The notes under the pieces: generated by a model
Seen by the model: only the letters and a program-made list of their open reading frames with translations
What the model was told of the DNA's origin: nothing
The model's database searches: none
Made by a program: the position numbers and the translations under genes
Shown: positions 16,998 to 25,409 of the stretch, piece after piece
Position numbering within the stretch: position 1 is the first letter of the stretch
How the letters are laid out: each line of letters opens with the position of its first letter
Source: Halobaculum sp. MBLA0147
GTDB lineage: Archaea; Halobacteriota; Halobacteria; Halobacteriales; Haloferacaceae
Reading direction: 5' to 3'
DNA: 64,000 bases
NCBI RefSeq assembly: GCF_041361345.1
Contig: NZ_JBGKAD010000001.1
Span: 682,001 to 746,000, forward strand

Positions 16998-17405
16998 CGT
17001 GGTCGACCGGAGGGAGACCACGGTAGGCGAACGGGGAGCGAAGCGACCCGTGAGCCGTCCGAAGGGAAGCGCTCGCTACAGTCGAGCGGCGAGTGTAACG
17101 AGCCGCGAGACAGTGACGAGCGGTGAGAGCGAGGCCGACCGGAGGGAGGCTTCGGAAGGCGAACGGGGAGCGAAGCGACCCGTGAGCCGTCCGGAGGGAA
17201 GCGCTCGCTACAGTCGAGCGGTGACCTCGTGGTCGACCGGAGGGAGACCACGGTAGACGAGCGGCGAACGAAGTGAGCCGCGAGTGCGAGGCTGAGCGGA
17301 GCGAGGCCTCGATGAGCCGAGCGGTGTGACCGCGAGGGTCGTGTGGTCGACCAGAGAGAACACGATCGACGAGCGGCGAACGGGGAGCGGAGCGACCCGT
17401 GAGCC
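16998..17405 (+). repeat. Hairpin array with conserved 11-nt GNA loops
   Basis: This 450-bp gap has no gene. It holds a chain of inverted repeats: 16998-17022, 17031-17051, 17131-17153, 17163-17183, 17228-17252, 17261-17281, 17287-17311, 17339-17365 and 17380-17400. Stems differ (CGTGGTC, ACGGG, GAGGCC, GCGGC, CGAGGCT and others). The loop, however, is always an 11-mer of the form GANCGRAGNGA (gaccggaggga, gagcgaagcga, gaacgaagtga, gagcggagcga); one copy is degenerate. Two blocks are also direct duplications (16997-17026 with 17227-17256; 17027-17090 with 17157-17220, one mismatch). Two other hairpins (CGCTC/GAGCG) are interspersed. Confidence 0.85.
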
Positions 17406-17442
17406 GACGCAGGAAGCGCTCGCGACCGGCGAGGGACCCCGG

Positions 17443-18699
17443 TCAGTTCTCTCCCGAGCGCTCCTCGCCCGTCGAGTCGTCACTCTCGGCTCCGTCGACG
17501 GCACCCGCGTCCGCCGCTCCGTCCGCCCCGTAGGCGTCGGGATCGGTCGCGAACGGGTCGGCGACCAACCGGACGCCGACGGTGACGAGCAGCGCGAGAG
17601 AGCCGAGGCCGGCCAGCGTCGCGACCGGCCCCACCCACTCCGCGGCGACGCCGCCGACCGCGCGAGCACCGGCGTACACGAGTCCACTCCCGAGACTCGC
17701 GACACTGAGGACCGTCGCGCGGCCGTCGCTCGGAAGCCGGTCGTTGAGGAACTGACTTCGAAGAGGGTAGACGATCCGGTTTCCGGCGCGGATCGCGACG
17801 TACGCCGGGAGGACGAGTGCAGGGACGACGACTGCCGTGGCCATCGGCAGAGAGAAACAGCCGGCGGCGACGAGAATTCCACCACTCGTACCGAGCCACT
17901 GTCGGAGGTCGTCGACCACGTACGAGACAGCCGCACCCCAGAGCATCAGCCCCGCGTACAGCGGCCCGAACAACTCCGTTGACACACCTGCGTCGCGGGC
18001 GAGTGGCTGGAGAAACACGGTCGCGACCTCTCGGAAAGACAACAACAGCGTCGTCACGACGAGCCCCGTCCCGAGTGGGTGTGTCGGGAAGCGCTCGCGG
18101 GCGACCGCCCAGGCGTCGGCGAAGGCGAACTCGTCGTCACCCGCCGCGTCCACCGACGGGAGGCCGACCAGCCACACGGCACCGAGCCCGGTCGTGACCG
18201 CCGCCGCGAGGAACGGCCACTCGCGGTTCGCGTCGTACAGCACGCCGCCGGGCAACGCCATCGCCGCGCTGCTGGCGAAGAACGCGGTGCCGCTGCGCGA
18301 CTGGACGCGGGTGAACGCGTCCGCGGCGTCGCGTTCGGCCAAGGCGTCGTAGAGCCACGCGCCGCCGCTGCCGGACCGGAACGTCACCGCCACACCCCAC
18401 AGCCAGAAGACCGCGACGAACGCCGGGAGACTGCTCGCGACGGTGAACAGCACCATCGTCGTGGAGACGAGCGCGGCGCTGACGATCAGACTGTTCCGGC
18501 GGCCCAGTCGGTCCCCGAGGTAGCCCGTGGGCACCTCGCCGAGGACGATCCCGAGGAAGAACGCCGCGTTCGCGAGGCCGAGTCCACGCAAGCCGAGCCC
18601 GCGTGCCTGGAGGTAGAGGTTCACGACGGGGTAGACGAACCCCTCCGGCACCAACGCCCGGTAGACGTAGTACCGCTCCGCGAGTCCCAGCCACCCCAT
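17443..18699 (-). CDS. MFS transporter
   Basis: A 418-residue major facilitator permease. Signature loops are GYLGDRLGRRNSLI (after helix 2) and a Gly/Ala-rich second half. About 12 helices are visible, with an acidic C-terminal tail (DDSTGEERSGEN). The ATG at 18699 (MGWLGLAERYYVYRAL) gives a plausible start. The gene for cytidine deaminase begins upstream on the same strand with about 24 bp between, so a nucleoside-related substrate is possible but unproven. Confidence 0.85.
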   Translation of the reverse strand: MGWLGLAERYYVYRALVPEGFVYPVVNLYLQARGLGLRGLGLANAAFFLGIVLGEVPTGYLGDRLGRRNSLIVSAALVSTTMVLFTVASSLPAFVAVFWLWGVAVTFRSGSGGAWLYDALAERDAADAFTRVQSRSGTAFFASSAAMALPGGVLYDANREWPFLAAAVTTGLGAVWLVGLPSVDAAGDDEFAFADAWAVARERFPTHPLGTGLVVTTLLLSFREVATVFLQPLARDAGVSTELFGPLYAGLMLWGAAVSYVVDDLRQWLGTSGGILVAAGCFSLPMATAVVVPALVLPAYVAIRAGNRIVYPLRSQFLNDRLPSDGRATVLSVASLGSGLVYAGARAVGGVAAEWVGPVATLAGLGSLALLVTVGVRLVADPFATDPDAYGADGAADAGAVDGAESDDSTGEERSGEN

Positions 18700-18723
18700 C
18701 GGTCGGTGTCGGTCGCGACGAGG

Positions 18724-19134
18724 TCACTCGCGACTCTCGGTGAGCGTGTCTTCGGAGATGGCGGCGGGGAGCAACTCGCCGAGCGAGTACTCGACGACCG
18801 CCTCGCCCTCGACGCAGTAGATCGGCAGCGACTCCGAACAGAACTCCGCGAGGGTCTGCCGGCACATCCCGCAGGGCGTGACCCCGTCGCGGGCGCCGGA
18901 GACGACGGCGAGCCGGGCGAACTCCGTGTGGCCCTCTTTGACCGCCTCCGCGATGGCGACCTCCTCGGCGTGCAGCGAGTTGGAGTAGTTCGCGTTCTCG
19001 ATGTTGCAGCCGACGAACACCTCGCCGTCGGCGGTCTCCAGTGCGGCTCCGACCCGGTACTCGGAGTACGGGACGTGTGCCGACGACAGCGTGTCCTCCG
19101 CGGCGGCGACCAGCTCCGAGACGGTCTCTGTCAT
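18724..19134 (-). CDS. cdd: Cytidine deaminase
   Basis: This 136-residue zinc enzyme converts cytidine or deoxycytidine to (deoxy)uridine for pyrimidine salvage. The catalytic NSLHAEEVAIAEAV (His ligand and proton-shuttle Glu) and the two Cys ligands in TPCGMCRQTLAEF are intact. The ATG at 19134 starts MTETVSELVAAAEDTLSSA. The MFS transporter gene follows closely downstream on the same strand, suggesting a two-gene unit. Confidence 0.95.
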   Translation of the reverse strand: MTETVSELVAAAEDTLSSAHVPYSEYRVGAALETADGEVFVGCNIENANYSNSLHAEEVAIAEAVKEGHTEFARLAVVSGARDGVTPCGMCRQTLAEFCSESLPIYCVEGEAVVEYSLGELLPAAISEDTLTESRE

Positions 19135-19263
19135 ACCTCCGCGTTCGGCGACTCCAGACAAAAGGACACCGAGAACGACTCGTGGGCGGCCGTCCTCGCC
19201 GCGGGCCGGTCGCGCCCGGCGCGACTCCGACAGTGAGAAGCCCGGCGAGAGCGAAGTCGTCGT

Positions 19264-19584
19264 GTGACCGACGACACGGGGACCGAGAGCGGACGGCGGA
19301 GCGACGCGGGGCGTGACTCGCCGGGTGCCGTGGAACCGGGCGACGACGGCCGGCCGTACCTGATCGGCGCGGCGGTGACGGTCGTCGCCTTCGCGGGCGT
19401 CGCGGGGTACACGCTCGGGTCGAACAGTCCAGCCGAGACGGCGACGCTCGCGAGTGTGCTCACCCTCCCGGTCTCCGGGCTCTCGCTGGCGGCGTACGGT
19501 GTCGGTCTCGCCGGGTTGGTCGTCGGCCTGCTGTTCGGACTCGTCTCGCTCGCCTCGCGGCTCGACGACGCCGACCCCGGCTGA
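19264..19584 (+). CDS. Small haloarchaeal membrane protein
   Basis: The 106 residues from a GTG include an acidic N-terminus of about 30 residues and three hydrophobic stretches (PYLIGAAVTVVAFAGVAGYTL, LASVLTLPVSGLSLAAYGVG and LAGLVVGLLFGLVSLAS). It has no recognisable family. It is followed 113 bp later by another small membrane protein on the same strand; the two might work together. Confidence 0.65.
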   Translation: MTDDTGTESGRRSDAGRDSPGAVEPGDDGRPYLIGAAVTVVAFAGVAGYTLGSNSPAETATLASVLTLPVSGLSLAAYGVGLAGLVVGLLFGLVSLASRLDDADPG

Positions 19585-19697
19585 GTCGGGGTGTCGGACG
19601 GCGCGACGGGGTGACAGTGACCGCGATCGGGTGGTGACGGGCGCGATCACGTCCGGCGAGCGGACGGCTTTTGCCCGCGCGGCCACCAGTACCGGAC

Positions 19698-19958
19698 ATG
19701 GCAGACGGAGTTCACGAGGACGGGACGACCGAGGATCGCCCGGATCTCGATCCGGACCTCGGCGGCGGCGACCGCAACCGGCGGCGAGCGGTCGTCTACG
19801 TCGCGCCGTTCCTCGCGCTCGGGATCGCCGACGTGCTCCTGTTGCTGTGGTGGGGGATCGACCCGTTGTGGGGGTTCATGATCCTCCCGCCGATTCTCTT
19901 CTGTTCGGTGCTGGCGTACCTCGCCTTCTCGACGGACTTCCTCGACGACCGGACGTGA
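19698..19958 (+). CDS. Small two-helix membrane protein
   Basis: An 86-residue protein with a long acidic N-terminus (about 28 residues, RPDLDPDLGGGDRNRRR at its end) and two membrane helices (VYVAPFLALGIADVLLLLWWG and FMILPPILFCSVLAYLAF). The ATG at 19698 is preferred over an upstream in-frame start. Function unknown; the layout suggests an inner-membrane small protein or subunit. Confidence 0.65.
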   Translation: MADGVHEDGTTEDRPDLDPDLGGGDRNRRRAVVYVAPFLALGIADVLLLLWWGIDPLWGFMILPPILFCSVLAYLAFSTDFLDDRT

Positions 19959-20153
19959 CGGAGTCGGCGGCAGTGTGCCGTTCCGGAGCCAGAGAAGACA
20001 GGGCGTCGAGACGCAGACGCAGATCCGTGAGAGAGTGTCGTGTTGCTCACTCCGACGCGACGGCATCCGATCACTCCGACGCGACGGCAGCTCACTCACG
20101 CCGACACGGCGGTGTCGCGGTCGCCGACCGGTTCGGGAGTACCGGCGGCGGAC

Positions 20154-20687
20154 TCAGTGGCGTGGCTCTTCGGCAGGTGCGCGCATCCCGTCGATCTTCA
20201 ACACGAGGGTGTTCGCGGACTCCTCTTTCCCGTCGACGGTGCCCTCGATCACCAGCTTCGACAGCGGCGTCGGACCGACGGTGACGCTGTCGCCGTCGCC
20301 CACGTCGCGGATCGACCCCTGGACGGTCACCTCCGCGCGACACAGTTCCGGGTGGTGGACGGACGTGAGGTCGATCTCCTGGACGTTCCACTCCGCGCGC
20401 GCCTCGCCGTCGACGGCGATGGGCGTCGACGCCGGCTCGTCCATCCGCTGGACGTCCAACGCCTCGAACGCGCGTGCGGTCGGTCGGTACCCACCCTTCG
20501 GCCCGGGGACACCCTCGACCAACTGGAGCGCCTTCAGACTCTGCATCTGGTTGCGGATCGTGCCGGCGTTGCGTCCCACCTCGTCGGCGATCGTCTCGCC
20601 TTTCACCGCGTCCTCCAGTTCCCGGTGGAGGTCGACGAGCGCCGACAGGATGTCGCGCTGACTCGACGTGAGCTCGATAGACGACAT
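20154..20687 (-). CDS. Winged-helix transcriptional regulator (Rrf2-like annotation)
   Basis: A 177-residue regulator. Residues 1-75 form a winged helix (LTSSQRDILSALVDLHREL, GETIADEVGRNAGTIRNQMQSLKALQLVEGV with wing GPKGGYRPT). The second half is a beta-rich domain of unknown ligand (RAEVTVQGSIRDVGDGDSV, LSKLVIEGTVDGK). Haloarchaeal homologues are often labelled Rrf2 family, but no Cys cluster for an Fe-S centre is present. The ATG is at 20687. Three direct 14-bp repeats lie 105-160 bp upstream, in the divergent promoter region. Confidence 0.75.
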   Translation of the reverse strand: MSSIELTSSQRDILSALVDLHRELEDAVKGETIADEVGRNAGTIRNQMQSLKALQLVEGVPGPKGGYRPTARAFEALDVQRMDEPASTPIAVDGEARAEWNVQEIDLTSVHHPELCRAEVTVQGSIRDVGDGDSVTVGPTPLSKLVIEGTVDGKEESANTLVLKIDGMRAPAEEPRH

Positions 20688-20792
20688 TGAGGTGTCGGTA
20701 CTCGTGGCGAGCGGATAAATCCACGGAGTCGACCGGTCGGAGCGGGCAGCGAGTCCGGTCGGGTGTCTCGTCTCGGGTCGGGTACCTGGCCC

Positions 20793-20844
20793 CGCGTCGA
20801 GTGACCCGCCCCGCGTCGAGTGACCCCCCTCGCGTCGAGTGACC
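20793..20844. repeat. Three phased direct repeats in a divergent promoter
   Basis: The 14-mer cgcgtcgagtgacc occurs at 20793, 20812 and 20831, exactly 19 bp apart. It sits between the regulator (minus strand) and the cis-prenyltransferase-like gene (plus strand). Phased copies at a fixed distance are compatible with operator sites but may be a simple tandem repeat. Confidence 0.7.
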
Positions 20845-20922
20845 GGGCACAGACGAACTCGCCACCTCGTCGTCGCGGCGGCTCCCGGGCCACTTTTGAG
20901 CCAGACCGCCGGAGGGGCGAAC

Positions 20923-21531
20923 GTGGGGCTGTACGACACCTACCTCGCCGTCCGGTACCGGCTCCGAGACGATCCGCCGCCGGAGCACGTCGCCCTGGTG
21001 CTCACGGAGCGGGACCTGCTGGAACAGGACGCCTACGACACGCTCTCGAACGTGTTGGGGTGGGCGTTCGACTACGGGGCCGACCGCGTGACCGTCTCCG
21101 TCTCGGTGCTCGACGAGGCCGTCGTCGACACACTCGCACGAGAGTTGGCGAACGTCGACGCACCGCGTCCGGTGGCGGTCCGTGCCCCGGGGGACACGGA
21201 GCGTGCCGACGCGCCGGTCCAGGTGAACATCGGCCTCGGTGGCCGCCGCGAGTTCGCGGCGGCCGTCAGGGAGATCGCGGACGCCGTCGACGCCGACGAG
21301 TTGCGTCCGGAGGAGATCACGGCCGAAGACGTCGAGGAGCGACTCGTCTTCCCCGAGGAGCCGGACCTGCTGATCAAGACCGGCGCCGAACGGCTCTCCG
21401 ACTTCCTCATCTGGCAGTCGGTGTACTCGGAGCTGTACTTCACGGACGTGAACTGGCGGGACTTCCGTCGCCGCGACTACCTCCGCGCACTGCTGGAGTT
21501 CCAACAGCGCAAACGGCGGTTCGGGCGGTGA
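20923..21531 (+). CDS. Divergent cis-prenyltransferase-like protein (UppS family)
   Basis: A 202-residue protein related to undecaprenyl diphosphate synthases. The C-terminal half is clear: [19 protein letters not shown] and [18 protein letters not shown] match the conserved substrate-binding end of the family. The N-terminal catalytic motif (normally DGNxRWA) is missing; the corresponding strand reads [17 protein letters not shown]. It may therefore be a non-catalytic subunit, like the Nogo-B type partner of eukaryotic enzymes, or use a different mechanism. The start is the GTG at 20923 ([15 protein letters not shown]). Confidence 0.8.
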   Translation: MGLYDTYLAVRYRLRDDPPPEHVALVLTERDLLEQDAYDTLSNVLGWAFDYGADRVTVSVSVLDEAVVDTLARELANVDAPRPVAVRAPGDTERADAPVQVNIGLGGRREFAAAVREIADAVDADELRPEEITAEDVEERLVFPEEPDLLIKTGAERLSDFLIWQSVYSELYFTDVNWRDFRRRDYLRALLEFQQRKRRFGR

Positions 21532-21591
21532 GTGGGCCCAGACGGAGCCACCCGTCCACCACGGTGACGGGGCTGGCTCCCGATCCGACGC

Positions 21592-22254
21592 TCAACAGAC
21601 CGGCTTCACGTCGACACCCAACCCCGTCAGGGCGTCGGCGTAGTCGTCGTACGCCACCTGCACGACGTACTCGGCGACCATCTGCGCTCGCTCCCAGTCG
21701 TCCGCGTCGGTACACAGGTCGTCGAGAAGCTCCAGCCCGCGGTCGAGTTCCGCCTCCGTCTCCGTCTTCAACTCGCGGAAGAGGTCGGCGCGGGTCTCGT
21801 CGGCCTCGTTGACGAAGAAGGAGACGACCTGCGTGTGCGTCCGGGTGCTCACGAGCGGGCGTCCGACGAGGCCGGCGGCGACACGCTCGACGGTGTCCGT
21901 CCGCTCGCGGAGGTACGTGTGGAGTGTGCCGCCGTCGTTCGGATCGTACACCGACTCACCGGTCGCGTCCTCGCCGACGGCGTCCGCGAGCGTCGCCAGC
22001 ACGCGCTCGCGGTGATCCAGTTCCCGGTCCCCGGTCCACTCGAACGCGGCGGCGGCGTCCGCGTCCGACTCCGTCTCGGCCCACTCCCGGAACGTCTCGC
22101 TCGCGGCGTGTTCGCTGTCGGCGGCCGCACGGAGGACCGCCTCCGTCTCCAGCGTCGCGTCCGTCAGCGCGATCAGGAGCTTGTTCGACCCGAGTCGGTC
22201 CAGTTCCGTCCGTTTCGCCGCCTCCAGATCCGCGCGGAACGTCTCGGCGTCCAT
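21592..22254 (-). CDS. Rubrerythrin-like helical protein
   Basis: This 220-residue all-helical protein begins MDAETFRADLEAAKRTELDRL and ends DVKPVC. Haloarchaeal relatives are often annotated rubrerythrin family, but the ExxH di-iron motifs are not clear (candidates: DHRERVLATL, TDSEHAASETF). It may instead be a helical-bundle chaperone or assembly factor. The ATG is at 22254, divergent from the rhodanese-lactamase gene by 58 bp. Confidence 0.6.
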   Translation of the reverse strand: MDAETFRADLEAAKRTELDRLGSNKLLIALTDATLETEAVLRAAADSEHAASETFREWAETESDADAAAAFEWTGDRELDHRERVLATLADAVGEDATGESVYDPNDGGTLHTYLRERTDTVERVAAGLVGRPLVSTRTHTQVVSFFVNEADETRADLFRELKTETEAELDRGLELLDDLCTDADDWERAQMVAEYVVQVAYDDYADALTGLGVDVKPVC

Positions 22255-22312
22255 ACCGGACGGAGGCTCCGCCGGGCGATAACGTTTCCCCGTCCCCGCA
22301 CCGAGTTCGGAC

Positions 22313-23521
22313 ATGGAGACGACACGCACACCCACCGCGCTCGCCGAGCAGTTGCGTGCCGGCGAGCCGGTGTCGATCCTCGACGTTCGCGACCGCGACG
22401 AGTTCGAGCGGTGGCACGTGACGGGCGGGGCGGTCACCGCCAGACAGGTGCCACACGTGAGGTTCGTCGCGGCCGAGGCGACCGGCGACCCGACCGAGTC
22501 GGTCCCCGAGGCGCTCTCGGAGCCGATCGTCGTGGTCTGTGGCCGCGGCGAGGCGAGCGACCAGGTGGCGGCGATGCTCCGCGAGCGAGGGCTGGCGGCG
22601 GTCAACCTCGCGGAGGGGATGGACGGGTTCGCGCGGGTGCTGCTGGCGGCGGATCTCCCACCCACCGACGACGTGGCGACGGGGACACGCCCCGAACACG
22701 TGCGGGCGGAGACACCGGAGCCAGACCGCGTGACGATCCGACAGTACCAGCGCCCGGCGTCGGGGTGTCTCTCGTACCTCGTCGCGGTCGGGGACGAGGC
22801 GCTCGTGATCGACCCGCTGCGGGCGTTCACCGACCGGTACGCCGACGACGCCGCGGCTCTCGGCGCGACGCTGCGGTACGCCGTCGACACACACGTCCAC
22901 GCGGACCACGTGAGCGGGGTCCACGCGCTCGCCGGCCGCACGGGTGCGCGGCCAGTCCTGCCGGCGGGTGCCCGCGAGCGCGGCTTCGCGTCGCCGGACG
23001 GCACGGACTTCCGGTTCCTCGAAGACGGCGACACGCTCTCGCTCGACGGGACCGACCTGACGACGATCCACGCGCCGGGCCACACGCACGAACACGTCGC
23101 ACTCCACGGGTTGGGCCACCTGTTCTCCGGGGACGCGCTGTTTCTCACTAGCGTCGGACGGCCGGACCTGGAGGCGGGCGGCGGCGAGGCCGCACGCGAA
23201 CTCGCCGGCGCAGCCTACGAGACGCTCCACGAGCGGTTGCTGACGCTGCCGGCGACGACGGTGTTGGCACCCGGTCACGTGGCGGAGCTGTCGGAGGGGA
23301 CCGACGGGCGATACACCGCGCCGCTGGCGACCGTCGGCGAGTTGCCGATCCTCGGGTTGGAGCGTGCGGCGTTCGTCGACCGGGTGGCGACGGAGCTCCC
23401 GCCGCGGCCGTCGAACTACGAGGAGATCGTCGCGACGAACCTCGGCGAGACGGAGTTGGACGCCGCGGCGGCCTTCGAGGCGGAACTGGGGCCGAACAAC
23501 TGTGCGGTGGCGGGTGACTGA
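22313..23521 (+). CDS. Rhodanese / MBL-fold fusion (persulfide dioxygenase-like)
   Basis: The 402-residue fusion has an N-terminal rhodanese domain (about 1-115; VSILDVRDRDEFERWH and active Cys in VVVCGRGEAS) and a metallo-beta-lactamase domain (about 130-360; VDTHVHADHVSGVHALA, HAPGHTHEHVAL, LFSGDALFLTSVGRPDL). This order of active parts matches enzymes that oxidise glutathione or other persulfides to sulfite, where rhodanese handles the sulfane sulfur. A role in sulfide detoxification is inferred. The C-terminal PPRPSNYEEIVATNLGE is the usual family tail. Confidence 0.9.
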   Translation: METTRTPTALAEQLRAGEPVSILDVRDRDEFERWHVTGGAVTARQVPHVRFVAAEATGDPTESVPEALSEPIVVVCGRGEASDQVAAMLRERGLAAVNLAEGMDGFARVLLAADLPPTDDVATGTRPEHVRAETPEPDRVTIRQYQRPASGCLSYLVAVGDEALVIDPLRAFTDRYADDAAALGATLRYAVDTHVHADHVSGVHALAGRTGARPVLPAGARERGFASPDGTDFRFLEDGDTLSLDGTDLTTIHAPGHTHEHVALHGLGHLFSGDALFLTSVGRPDLEAGGGEAARELAGAAYETLHERLLTLPATTVLAPGHVAELSEGTDGRYTAPLATVGELPILGLERAAFVDRVATELPPRPSNYEEIVATNLGETELDAAAAFEAELGPNNCAVAGD

Positions 23522-23582
23522 GCGGAGCAGAACGCCACGTGGAGTCGTTCGTGTCCGGGAGAAACCGTACCCATCGCCGGAC

Positions 23583-23933
23583 TCAATCGTCCGCCGTCGC
23601 AGCGGCGTCGCCGTCTGCTGCCGACTCCTCGGTCGCGTCGTCCTCGATACTCGGCGGGTACTTCCCGCGGTCGAGCTTCAGGTCGGAGGCGGGGCGTGCC
23701 ATACAGGTGAGCGCGTACTCCTCGGCCTCCTCCTCGGTGAGCGCGCGAGCGACGGCGACCTGTTGGTTCACCTCACCCTCGAGGATCTTCGCCGAGCAGG
23801 CGAGACACATCCCGACCCGGCAGGAGTACTCCTGAGCGATCCCCGCGTCGATACAGGCCGCGAGGATCGTCTCCGTGTCGGAGACCGTGATCTCCTCGCC
23901 GGTCCCGACGAACTCCACCGTGTACTCGGTCAT
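23583..23933 (-). CDS. [2Fe-2S] ferredoxin
   Basis: A 116-residue plant-type ferredoxin. Cluster Cys residues are seen in AACIDAGIAQEYSCRVGMCLACSAKI (shown here as three Cys around residues 39-47) and the last in EYALTCMARP. A soluble electron carrier. The C-terminal 20 residues are acidic (EDDATEESAADGDAAAT). The ATG at 23933 gives MTEYTVEFVGTGEEI. Shorter than the classic 128-residue haloarchaeal ferredoxin, which carries an N-terminal acidic domain, so this is a second ferredoxin type. Confidence 0.9.
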   Translation of the reverse strand: MTEYTVEFVGTGEEITVSDTETILAACIDAGIAQEYSCRVGMCLACSAKILEGEVNQQVAVARALTEEEAEEYALTCMARPASDLKLDRGKYPPSIEDDATEESAADGDAAATADD

Positions 23934-23990
23934 AGTCGGCCCGACGCCCGGTCGGCGGGAAAACCTTGCCATAGGCGACGGCGGTGCGTC

Positions 23991-24055
23991 CCCCCGACGA
24001 TCGGACCCAGCCACCCCGACGACAGGACCCGGCCACCCCGACGACCGGACCGACC
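23991..24055. repeat. Imperfect tandem repeat, about 22-24 bp
   Basis: Three copies of a unit beginning ccccgacga(c/t)cggaccc run between the ferredoxin start and the ASCH gene. They are imperfect, and no coding or regulatory role is visible. Confidence 0.6.
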
Positions 24056-24146
24056 CGTCGCCGACTCGCCCGCACGCAGGTGCGGACGGTTCCGTCGCCG
24101 TCACTGCGCCGACACCGTTTCGTCGGTGGCGACCGACGGGTGAGAC

Positions 24147-24467
24147 ATGGCAGAGATCGACGCCGGCGAGGTACTGCCGAACGACCGCGTCCAGCAGATG
24201 GTCGCGGACGGCGAGGTGACACAGATGCACCGCGGCCACGCCTACGCGGAGGCGGGCGACACCTTCGAGATCGACGGCACCACCTACGAGGTGACGAGTG
24301 TCGACCACCGCACGCTCGGGGACCTCACCGACGAGGACGCCCGCGCCGAGGGGTCGGAGGATCTCGACGCCTACAAACGCCGCATGGAGATGGTCCACGG
24401 CGGGAACTTCGAGTGGGACGACGACAGCGACGTGGTTCGACACGTCTTCGAACCCGTCGACGACTGA
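24147..24467 (+). CDS. ASCH domain protein
   Basis: The 106-residue protein has the small beta-barrel pattern of ASCH/PUA-related domains: EIDAGEVLPNDRVQQMVADGEVTQ, then a beta hairpin TFEIDGTTYEVTSVDHRTLGDL with the acidic ending DDSDVVRHVFEPVDD. ASCH domains bind RNA or nucleotides, and some members are amidohydrolases. No specific substrate can be given. A single-gene unit. Confidence 0.8.
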   Translation: MAEIDAGEVLPNDRVQQMVADGEVTQMHRGHAYAEAGDTFEIDGTTYEVTSVDHRTLGDLTDEDARAEGSEDLDAYKRRMEMVHGGNFEWDDDSDVVRHVFEPVDD

Positions 24468-24536
24468 GACGCCGACTCCGTTCTACACCACCGTCCCTGC
24501 CGAGTCCCTCCGAGTGAACGCAGAGTGGGCCCCCGC

Positions 24537-25364
24537 CTACTCCCCCTCGAACTCGGGGTCGCGCCGTTCCATGAACGCGGAGACACCCTCCGCGTGGTCG
24601 TCGGACTCGAAGACGGCCGCCTGCGCGCCGGCCTCGCGGGCGATCGCCTGCCGGAGCGACGCGTCCGCGGCGTCGAGCAGTCGCTTGGAGGTCCGCAACG
24701 CGACGGACGGGCCGCTGGCGATCTCCTCGATCAGTGCCTCCGCCTCCGTCTCGAAGGCGTCGGCGTCGTAGACGTGGTTGCCGATCCCCACCTCGACGGC
24801 GCGCTCGGCGTCGAGCAACTCGCCGGTGTAGACGAGTTCCTTGGCGACGTTCGTGCCGACGAGTCGCGGCAGGAGGAACGAGGTCCCGGAGTCGACGGCC
24901 AACCCGACCCGCCGGAACCCGAAGCCGATCTCGGCGTCCTCGTGGAACACCTGGAGATCACAGGCGATGGCGAGGTTCGCACCCGCGCCGAACGCGGCGC
25001 CGTCTACCTTCGCCACCGTCGGGAACTCCGACTCGTACACGCGCTGGACACAGCGGCCAGTGTTGCGGATCACGTGTCGCACGGAGTCGTCGAGCGACTG
25101 CTCCTCGGCGACGCGCTCGATCATCGCCTCCACGTCCCCACCCGCGGAGAACGCCTCGCCAGCACCCTCGACGACGAGACAGCGGGTGTCGGTGCCTTCG
25201 AGGTGGTCCACGGCGGCGATTATCCCGTTCGCCACCTCGACGGAGAGTGCGTTCCGCTTGTCCGGGTCGTCGAGCGTGAGTCGTGCGATCCCGTCGTCGC
25301 GTTCGAGGTGGACGAGCTCCGTGCCGGTGTGGTCCATGTTGTCCGTGTTGTCCGTGTCGGTCAT
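24537..25364 (-). CDS. Enoyl-CoA hydratase/isomerase family protein
   Basis: The crotonase-fold enzyme has 275 residues. Signature parts are NALSVEVANGIIAAVDHLEG, the oxyanion-hole GAGEAFSAGGDVEAM and VDGAAFGAGANLAIACDLQVF. The second catalytic region EIGFGFRRVGLAVDSGTSFLLPRLVG keeps family shape, with Asp at the usual second Glu region. It hydrates or isomerises enoyl-CoAs in fatty-acid or amino-acid breakdown. The acyl-CoA ligase gene about 0.6 kb upstream on the same strand may feed the pathway. Confidence 0.9.
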   Translation of the reverse strand: MTDTDNTDNMDHTGTELVHLERDDGIARLTLDDPDKRNALSVEVANGIIAAVDHLEGTDTRCLVVEGAGEAFSAGGDVEAMIERVAEEQSLDDSVRHVIRNTGRCVQRVYESEFPTVAKVDGAAFGAGANLAIACDLQVFHEDAEIGFGFRRVGLAVDSGTSFLLPRLVGTNVAKELVYTGELLDAERAVEVGIGNHVYDADAFETEAEALIEEIASGPSVALRTSKRLLDAADASLRQAIAREAGAQAAVFESDDHAEGVSAFMERRDPEFEGE

Positions 25365-25409
25365 CGTACCCGACCGTCGCGTGGCAGCGACTTTGCCCTG
25401 TCGGAGTCG

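Noticed and set aside
16954-17256. A 100-codon frame extending through the hairpin array after spt5
   Set aside because: Its repetitive product (AKRPVSRPxGSARYSR) only mirrors the DNA hairpins; spt5 already ends at 16994 in another frame.
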